Shown here one piece after another: positions 16,035-24,021 of a DNA stretch of 64,000 nt (position 1 is its first letter; each line of letters begins with the position of its first letter). The position numbers and the translations under genes were made by a program. Source of the DNA: Pigmentiphaga sp. NML080357 (lineage in GTDB: Bacteria > Pseudomonadota > Gammaproteobacteria > Burkholderiales > Burkholderiaceae_B); contig NZ_NINW01000040.1 in NCBI RefSeq assembly GCF_002188465.1, positions 1 to 64,000 of the forward strand, given 5' to 3'. The notes under the pieces were generated by a model. It was not told the DNA's origin. It worked only from the letters and a program-made list of their open reading frames with translations, and made no database searches.

Positions 16035-16177
16035 AACGGATGACGCTTTGTATGTCGACACGGCCCAGGGCCCCTCGGCATCGTCGGATAGCCCCGCAAA
16101 GCTCATCTACCGGTGTCTCCTCCACCCTCCTCCTTTGGTGGATTAGCCCGAAGCCTTACGGCTTCGGGCTTTTTTTT
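16035..16177 (+). ncRNA. Candidate small RNA copy 2 (about 143 nt) with anti-Shine-Dalgarno loop
   Basis: This has the same length and architecture as copy 1: own promoter, the TCCACC/GGTGGA hairpin (16121-16142) with loop CUCCUCCUUU, and the identical terminator AGCCCGAAGCC-TTAC-GGCTTCGGGCT plus T-run (16145-16177). The five differences from copy 1 all fall in the first 80 bases; the anti-SD hairpin and terminator are identical, which suggests that these are the functional parts. It ends 70 bases before the stop of the convergent small lipoprotein gene. Confidence 0.78.
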
Positions 16178-16246
16178 GCCATGGGATCGGGTGGGGCGAT
16201 ACCCACCCTTGCGAGCATCGGGGCGGCTCCGCCCCGGCGGCCGTGG

Positions 16247-16729
16247 CTAGCGCATCATCGTGCCGCCACCCGTGGATCCGCCACCCATGGAGCCTCCGCC
16301 CATGGATCCGCCACCCATCGAGCCCGAACCCGAACCCATCGATCCGGAGCCGGAGCCTCGCATCAGTTCCCCGTAGCGCTGCATGAGGGCGGGGTCCTGC
16401 TGGACGGCGGCGTTGATGGCGTTGAATTCCTGGACGGTCAGCCCTTCGCTCCATACCGCCTGGGCCTTGCGCCCGTTGACCTCGTCAAAAGTGGCGTTGG
16501 TGGCCTGTCCGGTCGAGGTGGTGGTGGCGCCGGTGGTCTCCGCTCCCGTGCCCGGCGAAATCGCATTCACCTTCCTGGCGGCGTTGGCGAAGCGCTGGAG
16601 CTGGTCGGTGGATACCGACTGCGGGGAGACGGCCGCCTGCCGGGCGGGCATGTCGCGTTGCGGGGAAGCGCAGGCGGCGAGGCCTGCGGCCACGGCGGTG
16701 GCGGTCAGAATGGTCTTGATCGTGTTCAT
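16247..16729 (-). CDS. Small putative lipoprotein, DUF4168-like, with Gly-Ser-Met repeat tail
   Basis: A 160-residue protein of unknown function. The N-terminus has a hydrophobic stretch and lipobox LAAC (Cys about residue 20). The middle (about residues 38-125) has VSTDQLQRFANAARKVNAI and LTVQEFNAINAAVQQDPALM, the helical pattern seen in DUF4168 proteins. The last 34 residues are a low-complexity GSGSMG/GGGSMG repeat ending TMMR, encoded by repeated CCATGG-containing units. GGAGA lies six bases before the ATG. Surface or periplasmic location is predicted; the role is unknown. Confidence 0.7.
   Translation of the reverse strand: MNTIKTILTATAVAAGLAACASPQRDMPARQAAVSPQSVSTDQLQRFANAARKVNAISPGTGAETTGATTTSTGQATNATFDEVNGRKAQAVWSEGLTVQEFNAINAAVQQDPALMQRYGELMRGSGSGSMGSGSGSMGGGSMGGGSMGGGSTGGGTMMR
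16255..16352 (-). repeat. In-frame short tandem repeat encoding Gly/Ser/Met tail
   Basis: Repeated GGATCCGCCACCCATGG-like units of about 15 bases encode GGGSMGGGSMG. All units keep the frame, so changes in copy number would alter tail length but not break the gene. Confidence 0.65.
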
Positions 16730-16744
16730 CGACGGTCTCCATAG

Positions 16745-16962
16745 GGGCCATGAATCCGTAAGTGTCCCCTCAAGCCCGCCCAGCGGATTTTTTCTTATGT
16801 GTTCATGTTTATCAAAGCATGAAGCGTGGTCCAGGCATCACAAGGCCGTCTGGCGGGTGTCCTGTATTCTGGTTACAGCTGCCGGGCGCTTTCGTGCCAT
16901 CCATGCGGATGAATGCCGGCGCGCCGGCGCCGCTGTGGCGGTGGGCGGGCATTGCAAAGCCT
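16745..16962. other. Intergenic DNA upstream of the rplM promoter
   Basis: There is no supported gene. A GATTTTTTC stretch near 16790 is followed by AT-rich DNA with a CATG-TTTATCAAAG-CATG element (about 16804-16821). Confidence 0.35.
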
Positions 16963-16992
16963 TTGACTTCGCGGCTCATTCCACGCTAACAT
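16963..16992 (+). promoter_or_regulatory. Candidate promoter of rplM-rpsI
   Basis: TTGACT (16963-16968) and TAACAT (16987-16992) are separated by 18 bases. This would give a leader of about 160 bases before rplM, long enough for regulation, but I cannot identify a known ribosomal-protein leader fold in it. Confidence 0.4.
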
Positions 16993-17159
16993 AGCCGGCT
17001 GACCCTTTTCACACTTGCAATTTACAATGCTTAGGTGGCAAGGGTAGAACGCTGCCAGGGAATCCTGCGTGCCTACGACCCGATGCGCATGGCTCTTTCC
17101 CGGCATTTGAAATCCAGCGCCGTTATTTTTTCGCGGCGCGCCCGTCACAGAGATTCCTC

Positions 17160-17588
17160 ATGAAAACCTTCGTTGCGAAACCGCAAGAAGTGACGCGTGA
17201 CTGGTACGTGATTGACGCCAAGGGCAAAGTCCTAGGTCGTGTGGCCAGCGAAGTCGCACGCCGTTTGCGCGGTAAGCACAAGCCTGAATTCACGCCTCAC
17301 GTTGATACCGGCGACTACATCGTCATCATCAACGCCGCCGACATCGTCGTTACCGGCAACAAGGCGCAGGACAAGCGCTACTACCGCCACTCGGGCTATC
17401 CCGGCGGTATCACCGAAACCACGTTCCTGAAGATGCAGCAGCGTTTTCCTGGTCGTGCGATCCAGAAGGCTGTCAAGGGCATGCTGCCCAAGGGGCCGCT
17501 GGGCTACGCCATGATCAAGAAGCTGAAGGTGTACGCGGGATCCGAACATCCCCACACCGCCCAGCAGCCCAAGCTGCTGGAAATCTGA
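17160..17588 (+). CDS. rplM: 50S ribosomal protein L13
   Basis: A 142-residue early-assembling large-subunit protein. It matches L13 throughout: [20 protein letters not shown] at the start, [18 protein letters not shown], the RHSGYPGG segment and the GMLPKGPLG rRNA-binding motif. It is full length. rpsI follows after 10 bases, the near-universal rplM-rpsI pair. Confidence 0.98.
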   Translation: MKTFVAKPQEVTRDWYVIDAKGKVLGRVASEVARRLRGKHKPEFTPHVDTGDYIVIINAADIVVTGNKAQDKRYYRHSGYPGGITETTFLKMQQRFPGRAIQKAVKGMLPKGPLGYAMIKKLKVYAGSEHPHTAQQPKLLEI

Positions 17589-17598
17589 GGAGCCGCGC

Positions 17599-17991
17599 AT
17601 GATCGGTAACTGGAATTACGGAACCGGCCGCCGCAAGACTTCGGTGGCTCGTGTGTTCCTGAAGAAAGGCTCGGGCAAGATTACCGTCAACGGCAAGCCC
17701 GTGGACGAGTACTTCGCCCGCGAAACGGGCCGCATGATCGTCCGCCAGCCGCTCGAACTGACCGGCCACCTGGAATCGTTCGATTTCCACATCAACGTCC
17801 ACGGCGGTGGCGTGAACGGGCAGGCCGGTGCCGTGCGCCATGGCATCACCCGCGCGCTGATCGATTACGACGCGACGCTCAAGTCCGCGCTGTCGCAAGC
17901 CGGCTTCGTTACCCGCGATGCCCGCGAGGTCGAGCGCAAGAAGGTCGGTCTGCACAAGGCGCGACGTCGCAAGCAGTTCAGCAAGCGCTGA
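17599..17991 (+). CDS. rpsI: 30S ribosomal protein S9
   Basis: A 130-residue small-subunit protein. [17 protein letters not shown] at the start and the basic tail [11 protein letters not shown], which reaches the P-site tRNA, are diagnostic. GAGGAG precedes the ATG. It is the second gene of the rplM operon and is followed by a strong terminator. Confidence 0.98.
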   Translation: MIGNWNYGTGRRKTSVARVFLKKGSGKITVNGKPVDEYFARETGRMIVRQPLELTGHLESFDFHINVHGGGVNGQAGAVRHGITRALIDYDATLKSALSQAGFVTRDAREVERKKVGLHKARRRKQFSKR

Positions 17992-18040
17992 TCGGCTTCG
18001 ATCTCACTCGTTCCCGCCGGCCCAGGCCGGTGGACGAGCA

Positions 18041-18069
18041 AAAAAGGCCGCAGCGATGCGGCCTTTTTT
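18041..18069 (+). terminator. Rho-independent terminator after rpsI
   Basis: AAAAAGGCCGCA-GCGA-TGCGGCCTTTTTT forms a 7-pair GC stem with A and T flanks and can work in both directions. It lies 50 bases after the rpsI stop. Confidence 0.9.
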
Positions 18070-18243
18070 CTTTCTTCCTGTTTCTGCTGCATGGATCCGG
18101 CTCCTCGGCTTCTCCAGCAGCGGTAACATCAACGGGTTATATTTTCGAACAGTCAACTTACCCCTGAACCGAGGGCGCCGCCTGTCATGCGTCGCCCGGC
18201 GCCGTGCCTGACCGGCACGCCACGCGCAGGGGAGGAGATCCTG

Positions 18244-19326
18244 ATGAGCAAGACAGAGGCGGGCTCCGCCAAGATCAAGGTAGGTATCGTCGGCGGCACG
18301 GGCTATACGGGCGTGGAATTGCTGCGCCTCCTGTCGCAGCACCCGAACGCGGAACTGGTTGCCATCACGTCCCGCAAGGAAGACGGCATGCCGGTGGCCG
18401 ACATGTTCTCCAACCTGCGCGGCAAGGTGGACCTGGCGTTTTCCTCGCCGGACAAGGCGCCCCTGACCGAATGCGACGTGGTGTTCTTCGCCACCCCGCA
18501 TGGCGTAGCCATGGCGCAGGCTCAGGAGCTGCTGGCCGCGGGCGTCAGGATCATCGATCTGGCCGCCGATTTCCGGCTGCAGGACACGGCTTCGTTCGAG
18601 AAGTGGTACAAGATGCCGCACGCCTGCCCTGACGTGCTTCGGGAATCGGTCTACGGCCTCGTGGAGCTCAATCGCGAGAAGATCCGCGGCGCGCGGGTAG
18701 TCGGCAATCCCGGCTGCTATCCGACCACGGTGCTGCTCGGCCTCGCGCCGCTGCTCGAAGGCCGGGCCGGTTCGTCCTCGCCGCTGGTCGATGCCGGGAC
18801 GCTCATCGCCGACTGCAAGTCCGGCGTGACGGGCGCCGGCCGCAAGGCGGAACTGCACATCCTGTTCTCGGAGGCCAGCGACAACTTCAAGGCCTATGGC
18901 GTGTCGGGGCACAGGCATCATCCCGAGATCGTCGAGCACCTGCAGACGCTGCATGGCGGACCGGTGGGGCTGACCTTCGTGCCGCATCTGACGCCCATGG
19001 TGCGGGGCATGCACTCGACCATTTACGCCCGCATCGATCCGAAGGCGCGCGAGGTCGACTTCCAGAAGCTGTTCGAGCAGCGCTACGCCAACGAGCCTTT
19101 CGTCGACGTCATGCCCGCGGGCAGCACGCCGGAAACCCGCTCGGTAAGGGCGTCCAACATGATCCGCATCGCCGTTCACCGGCCCGGCAACGGCGACCAG
19201 CTCGTCGTCCTGGTGGTGCAGGACAACCTGGTGAAGGGAGCCTCGGGGCAGGCAGTGCAGAACATGAACCTCATGTTCGGACTGCCTGAAGACGCCGGCC
19301 TCGGCCAGGTGGCGGTGCTGCCCTGA
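18244..19326 (+). CDS. argC: N-acetyl-gamma-glutamyl-phosphate reductase
   Basis: A 360-residue NADPH-dependent enzyme for the third step of arginine synthesis. It has an N-terminal Rossmann motif [26 protein letters not shown], the catalytic Cys in VGNPGCYPT (about residue 157) and the SGHRHHPE histidine region. The ATG at 18244 has GGAGGAG nine bases upstream; a more upstream frame start gives a non-homologous leader. Its stop overlaps the start of the next gene (TGATGA). Confidence 0.96.
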   Translation: MSKTEAGSAKIKVGIVGGTGYTGVELLRLLSQHPNAELVAITSRKEDGMPVADMFSNLRGKVDLAFSSPDKAPLTECDVVFFATPHGVAMAQAQELLAAGVRIIDLAADFRLQDTASFEKWYKMPHACPDVLRESVYGLVELNREKIRGARVVGNPGCYPTTVLLGLAPLLEGRAGSSSPLVDAGTLIADCKSGVTGAGRKAELHILFSEASDNFKAYGVSGHRHHPEIVEHLQTLHGGPVGLTFVPHLTPMVRGMHSTIYARIDPKAREVDFQKLFEQRYANEPFVDVMPAGSTPETRSVRASNMIRIAVHRPGNGDQLVVLVVQDNLVKGASGQAVQNMNLMFGLPEDAGLGQVAVLP

Positions 19327-20138
19327 TGAAGCGGCGGCCGCTGTTTCCGGCGCTCGTGCCACGCCGGTTGCGGCGGGGCGCGGCGCTGGGTGCGCCGCCC
19401 GAGGTCGCCGGGCTGTCTACCGGTTCGCCGGGACGCGTGGTCGTATTGCTGGTGCTGCTGGCGCTCGGTGCGGCGCTGGGCACCGGTCTCTACGAGTCTG
19501 CGCGCCGGCTGGTCGGCGTCGCTCCGCAGATATCCGCTTCGGAGCTGGCTCAGCTGCGCGCCGAGAACCAGCGCCTGATTGCCGACAACGAACGCCTGCA
19601 GGGCAGCCTGGCCGCCTCGGAAAGCCGCCTGGCGATAGAGCGGGCGGCCAAGGACCAGCTGGCGGCCGATTTGCGCGCCGCGCAGAAGGAGATGGGCGAC
19701 ATGCGCAACGATCTGGCGTTTTTCGACCAGCTCATTCCCATGGATCCCCGCCAGGCGCAGGTCAGCATCCGTTCGGCCGAGCTCGAGCGCCAGGGTGCCT
19801 TGCTGCGCTACCGGGTCCTGCTGATGCGGGGCGGTCGACCGTCCGGCGAGTTCACGGGACGGCTGCAGTTCTCCGCGTCCGGCACCCGCGCGGGCACCGC
19901 GGCGACCATAGACCTGCATCCGTTCCTGGTGTCGGCCGAGGCGGGCGAGGCCGAGAGCGCTTCCGCGCCGGCCGCCGCTCCGTCCCTGGCCGATCCGTTG
20001 GCGTTGCGCTTCCGGCAATACCAGCGCGCGGAAGGGACGCTGGAGGTGCCGGCCGGATTCGTGGTCCGCAGCGTCACGGTGCGGGTGGTGGAGGGCGGCG
20101 TGGTACGCTCGCAGAGTACGGTCAACCTGCCGGCCTGA
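19326..20138 (+). CDS. Membrane-anchored coiled-coil protein, DUF6776-like
   Basis: A 270-residue protein of unknown function. It has a basic N-terminus and one transmembrane helix (about residues 39-60, VVVLLVLLALGAALGTGLY). A coiled coil follows (about residues 75-130, with LAQLRAENQRLIADNERLQG heptads) and then a beta-rich C-terminal domain (FDQLIPMDPRQAQVSIRSAEL...). The start codon overlaps the argC stop, so it is translationally coupled. In related beta-proteobacteria a similar protein sits in this argC-erpA position, often with a bactofilin gene; none is present here. A cell-envelope role is possible but inferred only. Confidence 0.7.
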   Translation: MKRRPLFPALVPRRLRRGAALGAPPEVAGLSTGSPGRVVVLLVLLALGAALGTGLYESARRLVGVAPQISASELAQLRAENQRLIADNERLQGSLAASESRLAIERAAKDQLAADLRAAQKEMGDMRNDLAFFDQLIPMDPRQAQVSIRSAELERQGALLRYRVLLMRGGRPSGEFTGRLQFSASGTRAGTAATIDLHPFLVSAEAGEAESASAPAAAPSLADPLALRFRQYQRAEGTLEVPAGFVVRSVTVRVVEGGVVRSQSTVNLPA

Positions 20139-20245
20139 ACCGCGGCCGGCCGCGCGGCGCCTTGAACCTGTGCCGGCCGCCACCATCTAAAAAGAAAGCC
20201 GTCCCGGATGTGCCGCCCGCCGCAGTGCCCCTGCCGGCGCCGGGG

Positions 20246-20274
20246 TTGAAATCAAGCGCCAATAGCGGTTGAAT
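20246..20274 (+). promoter_or_regulatory. Candidate promoter region of erpA
   Basis: TTGAAA (20246-20251) and TTGAAT (20269-20274) are 17 bases apart, within an AT-rich block (20240-20300) of the 218-base gap before erpA. The -10 match is poor, so another start in the same block is possible. Confidence 0.25.
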
Positions 20275-20356
20275 TATCTATTAACCTACGATTTACACCG
20301 ATACAGCGCATGCGCGGTGCCCAGGCCGCCAGCCGGCGCGTATGCAAGGAGCAGTC

Positions 20357-20725
20357 ATGAACGCAGCAGTTGAACAAGCCAACCTCGAAGCCCCTCCCAT
20401 CGGGCTCGTCTTTACCGACGCCGCGGCCGCCAAGGTCAAGGAATTGATCGACGAGGAAGGCAATCCCTCGCTCAAGCTGCGCGTCTTCGTGCAAGGCGGC
20501 GGCTGTTCCGGCTTCCAGTACGGCTTCACTTTCGATGAAGACGTCAACGAGGACGATACCCAGCTGGACAAGAACGGCGTGCAATTGCTGATCGACTCCA
20601 TGAGCTTCCAATATCTGGTCGGCGCCGAGATCGACTACAAGGAAGGCCTGGAGGGCGCGCAGTTCGTCATCAAGAACCCGAACGCCACCTCCACCTGCGG
20701 CTGCGGGTCGTCGTTCTCGGTCTAA
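20357..20725 (+). CDS. erpA: Iron-sulfur cluster insertion protein ErpA
   Basis: A 122-residue A-type carrier that delivers Fe-S clusters to apo-enzymes, including those of isoprenoid synthesis. The three cluster-ligating cysteines are visible in [12 protein letters not shown] and STCGCGSSF at the C-terminus. The ATG at 20357 has AAGGAG seven bases upstream; an in-frame ATG 15 bases earlier lacks this. It has its own promoter region and terminator. Confidence 0.96.
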   Translation: MNAAVEQANLEAPPIGLVFTDAAAAKVKELIDEEGNPSLKLRVFVQGGGCSGFQYGFTFDEDVNEDDTQLDKNGVQLLIDSMSFQYLVGAEIDYKEGLEGAQFVIKNPNATSTCGCGSSFSV

Positions 20726-20753
20726 GCTCGCCGGCTGCCGTTTTTTCAATCGG

Positions 20754-20787
20754 AGCGCCCTCGCGCAAGCCTGGGCGCTTTTCGTTT
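20754..20787 (+). terminator. Rho-independent terminator after erpA
   Basis: AGCGCCC pairs with GGGCGCT across a 12-base loop and is followed by TTTCGTTTTT. It starts 28 bases after the erpA stop. Confidence 0.8.
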
Positions 20788-20818
20788 TTCTCCGGCCCGC
20801 GGGCCGGTGTGGCGTTTC

Positions 20819-22804
20819 ATGGCTCTCATCGCACTGACCGACATCGAACTGGCCTATGGCCACGTCCCTCTCTTGCACCAAGCCAGCTTTTCAGTCGAGA
20901 CCGGGGAGCGGGTCGGGCTGATCGGCCGGAACGGCACGGGCAAGTCTTCCCTGCTCAAGCTGCTGGACGGCAGGATCCTGCCCGACGATGGACTGATCTC
21001 GCGCCAGGATGGCCTGAAGGTCGCCACGGTGGAACAGGAGCCGGTATTCGACGAGTCGGGAACGGTGTTCGACGCCGTCAGCGAAGGGCTGGCCAAGGGG
21101 CGCGACCTGCTGCGCGCCTACCAGCGCCTGGCCCACGACCTGGCCGAGGCGTCCGGGGGGGCCGAGCACGATGCGCTGCTTGCCCGCCTGCAGGGCCTCC
21201 AGGCGGAACTGGAGGCGCACGATGGATGGACGGTACAGGCGCGGGTGACGTCGACGCTCGCCAGGTTGAACCTGCCCGCCGATGCGCCGGTGGACGGCCT
21301 GTCGGGCGGCACGCGCAAGCGGGTGGCGCTGGCGCGGGCGCTGCTGGGCGATCCCGACCTGCTGCTGCTGGACGAGCCGACCAACCACCTGGACTTCCAG
21401 GCCATCGCCTGGCTCGAGGAATTGTTGAAGGCCTTTGCCGGCAGCGTCGTGTTCATTACCCACGATCGCCGCTTCCTCGACGCCGTCGCCACCCGCATCG
21501 TGGAGCTCGATCGCGGCGCGCTGGCGAGCTTTCCCGGCTCCTTCGCCGCCTACCAGGCGCGCAAGGCCGAGATGCTGGAGGCCGAAAGGCTGGAGCAGGC
21601 CCGTTTCGACAAACTCCTTGCCCAGGAGGAAGTGTGGATACGCAAGGGCGTGGAGGCTCGCCGCACGCGCAGCGTCGGCCGGGTGAAGCGGCTGGAGCAA
21701 CTGCGCGTGCAGCGTGCCGAGCGACGCGAGCGCATGGGGAAAATCTCGATCGACGTGGCCGAAGGGCAGCGCTCGGGCAAGCTGGTGGCCGAGCTCGTGG
21801 ACGTCTCGAAGTCGTTCGGCGACAAGCCGGTGATCCGGTCGTTCTCGACCACCGTGCTGCGCGGCGACCGCATCGGCATCATCGGACCCAACGGCGCGGG
21901 CAAGACCACCTTGCTCAAGCTCATCCTGGGCGAGCTGGCGCCGGACTCGGGGACGGTGCGCCAGGGTACCAATCTGTCGGTGGCCTATTTCGACCAGATG
22001 CGTGCCCAGCTGGACGACGACATGGCGCTGGCCGACGTCATCAGTCCCGGCAGCGAGTGGATAGAGATCAACGGCCAGCGCAAGCATGTGATGAGCTACC
22101 TGGGCGATTTCCTGTTTCCGCCGGAGCGGGCGCGCTCGCCGGTCAAGAGCCTGTCGGGCGGCGAGCGGGCGCGGCTGCTGCTCGCCCGGCTGTTCGCCCG
22201 GCCGGCCAACGTGCTCGTGCTCGACGAGCCGACCAACGATCTGGACATCGAGACGCTGGAGCTGCTCGAGGAGCTGCTCCAGGATTATCCCGGCACGGTG
22301 TTCCTCGTTAGCCACGACCGCACGTTTCTCGACAACGTCGTGACCCAGACCATTGCCTATGAAGGCGATGGACATTGGCGCGACTATGTGGGCGGCTATG
22401 AGGACTGGGCGGCCCAGAGTGCGCGGGCTGCGCAGGCCGCGGGTGCCGGGCGTCCCGCGGCGGGCAAGCGCGATGGCGACAAGGGGCCGAGGGACGGCGC
22501 GGCCAGGGAAACAACGAGCGCGGCCGCTGCCGCCGGAGCGGCTTCCGGTTCGCCGGCACCCGCCCGGCCCGCGGGGCGCTCGCGGCTGAGTTCCTGGGAA
22601 GCAAAAGAGCTCGATGGCCTGCCCGATGCCATCGCCGCGCTGGAAGCCGAGCAGCAGTCCCTGACCGAACGCCTCGCCGATGGGCTGATCTATCGCGACA
22701 ACCCCGCCGAGGCGGCCGCCATCCAGCAACGCATGGCCGCGATCGAAGAAGAGCTGATGGCCAAGCTCGAACGCTGGGAGCTCCTCGAAAGCAAGCGCAG
22801 CTAG
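20819..22804 (+). CDS. uup: ABC-F family ATPase Uup
   Basis: A 661-residue soluble ATPase with two ABC domains and no membrane segments. Domain 1 has GRNGTGKSS, LSGGTRKRVALAR and LLLLDEPTNHLD. Domain 2 has GPNGAGKTT, LSGGERARLLLAR and VLVLDEPTNDLD. The linker between them carries the RRTRSVGRVKRLEQLR helix. A low-complexity Ala/Gly/Arg stretch (about residues 535-595) precedes a C-terminal coiled coil (LSSWEAKELDGLP onwards), the DNA-binding domain that marks Uup among ABC-F proteins. Family roles are suppression of transposon excision and ribosome or replication-related functions. The start has only a weak ribosome-binding site. Confidence 0.92.
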   Translation: MALIALTDIELAYGHVPLLHQASFSVETGERVGLIGRNGTGKSSLLKLLDGRILPDDGLISRQDGLKVATVEQEPVFDESGTVFDAVSEGLAKGRDLLRAYQRLAHDLAEASGGAEHDALLARLQGLQAELEAHDGWTVQARVTSTLARLNLPADAPVDGLSGGTRKRVALARALLGDPDLLLLDEPTNHLDFQAIAWLEELLKAFAGSVVFITHDRRFLDAVATRIVELDRGALASFPGSFAAYQARKAEMLEAERLEQARFDKLLAQEEVWIRKGVEARRTRSVGRVKRLEQLRVQRAERRERMGKISIDVAEGQRSGKLVAELVDVSKSFGDKPVIRSFSTTVLRGDRIGIIGPNGAGKTTLLKLILGELAPDSGTVRQGTNLSVAYFDQMRAQLDDDMALADVISPGSEWIEINGQRKHVMSYLGDFLFPPERARSPVKSLSGGERARLLLARLFARPANVLVLDEPTNDLDIETLELLEELLQDYPGTVFLVSHDRTFLDNVVTQTIAYEGDGHWRDYVGGYEDWAAQSARAAQAAGAGRPAAGKRDGDKGPRDGAARETTSAAAAAGAASGSPAPARPAGRSRLSSWEAKELDGLPDAIAALEAEQQSLTERLADGLIYRDNPAEAAAIQQRMAAIEEELMAKLERWELLESKRS

Positions 22805-22825
22805 CTTTTACCGCCGATCACCCCA

Positions 22826-22902
22826 CCCAGGGCACCGCGGATCCGGCTCCGCCGGTCCGTAAGTAGAGCCCCCTGGGGGCGCGTGTCAGCGCGTAGGGGG
22901 GG
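22826..22902 (-). repeat. GC-rich intergenic repeat, copy C
   Basis: Read on the minus strand it has CCCCCCCTACGCGCTGACAC, CCCCCAGGGGG, GGACCGGC..AGCCGGATCC and a final GCCCTGG. The order of hairpins is the same as in copy D (34824-34911), with a 7-base difference between the second and third blocks. It lies between the convergent uup and anmK genes and may act as their terminator. Confidence 0.7.
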
Positions 22903-22907
22903 CGATC

Positions 22908-24017
22908 TCAAGCGGGATAGTAGGCCCCGAGTATCCGCGGCCCCGCCGCGCCCGTCACGGCCGGCAGGTTGCCGGCCAGGCCTTCCATGTGCCGGTGGGC
23001 CAGCCAGGCGAAGGCCAGGGCTTCCATCTGCTGGGCCGGCACATTCGCATTGTCGGTCGGGGCGACCGGGCAAGACAGCGCCGCCGCCAGGGCCCGCATC
23101 AGGCCGCCGTTGCGCGCGCCGCCGCCGCACACCCATACCTGTTCGCAGGCGGGCTGCTGGCGCCGGATTTCGCGCGCCGCCGTTTCGACCGTCAGGGCCT
23201 GGAGGGTGGCCTGGACGTCCGCCGGATGCAGCGGGCCGTGGGCCGCCTGCCATGCCTGGAGGCGCCGATCCAGCCAGGTCTCGTTGAAGAGATCCCGTCC
23301 GGTTGACTTGGGCGGCGGTGCGGCCAGCCAGGGTTCGGAGGCGATGAGCTCGGCGAGCAACGCCGGCTGGAGCGTGCCCGAGGCGGCGTAGCGGCCGTCG
23401 CGGTCGTAGGGCTGGCCGGTGTGGCGCGCGCACCAGGCATCCAAGAGCAGGTTGGCGGGGCCGGTGTCGTAGCCCACGACGCCCTTGGGCGACAGCAGGG
23501 TGACGTTGGCGATGCCTCCCAGGTTGAGGACCGCCTGTGGCCGCGCGGTGCCGAACACTGCGGCGTGGAAGGCCGGCGCGAGCGGCGCGCCGTGGCCGCC
23601 GGCGGCGACGTCGCGGCTGCGCAAATCGGCGACCACCGCGATGCCGGTCAGCTCGGCCAGGCGGGCCGGCGCGTTCAACTGCACCGTGTAGCCGGCGTCG
23701 GGGCGGTGGCGCACGGTCTGCCCATGCGCGCCGATCGCACGTATGCGGTCCGGCGCCAGGCCGGTTTGCGCCAGCAGCTTGGCCACCACTTCGGCATAGA
23801 GTTCGGCTAGCGCGAGCGCCGCGCGCGACATGCCGTGGATTTCGTCGAAGCCGGGCTGGTTGAGGGCCAGCAGCGAGGCCCTCAACTCCGCCGGCATGGC
23901 GGCGTCCGCGTGTCCCAGGATGCGGGGCGCGGGGCCGGAGAAATCGGCCGCCACGCCATCCACGCCGTCCAGGCTGGTGCCCGACATCAGGCCGATGTAG
24001 GGGCCCGTCCCGGACAT
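22908..24017 (-). CDS. anmK: Anhydro-N-acetylmuramic acid kinase
   Basis: A 369-residue sugar kinase of peptidoglycan recycling. It opens and phosphorylates 1,6-anhydro-MurNAc to MurNAc-6-phosphate. YIGLMSGTSLDGVD at the N-terminus is the phosphate-binding loop of the family; GAHGQTVRHRP, LNLGGIANVT and YDTGPANLLLD follow. It starts 4 bases after the stop of the M23 endopeptidase gene, so the two form a wall-turnover operon. Confidence 0.96.
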   Translation of the reverse strand: MSGTGPYIGLMSGTSLDGVDGVAADFSGPAPRILGHADAAMPAELRASLLALNQPGFDEIHGMSRAALALAELYAEVVAKLLAQTGLAPDRIRAIGAHGQTVRHRPDAGYTVQLNAPARLAELTGIAVVADLRSRDVAAGGHGAPLAPAFHAAVFGTARPQAVLNLGGIANVTLLSPKGVVGYDTGPANLLLDAWCARHTGQPYDRDGRYAASGTLQPALLAELIASEPWLAAPPPKSTGRDLFNETWLDRRLQAWQAAHGPLHPADVQATLQALTVETAAREIRRQQPACEQVWVCGGGARNGGLMRALAAALSCPVAPTDNANVPAQQMEALAFAWLAHRHMEGLAGNLPAVTGAAGPRILGAYYPA

Positions 24018-24021
24018 GCCG

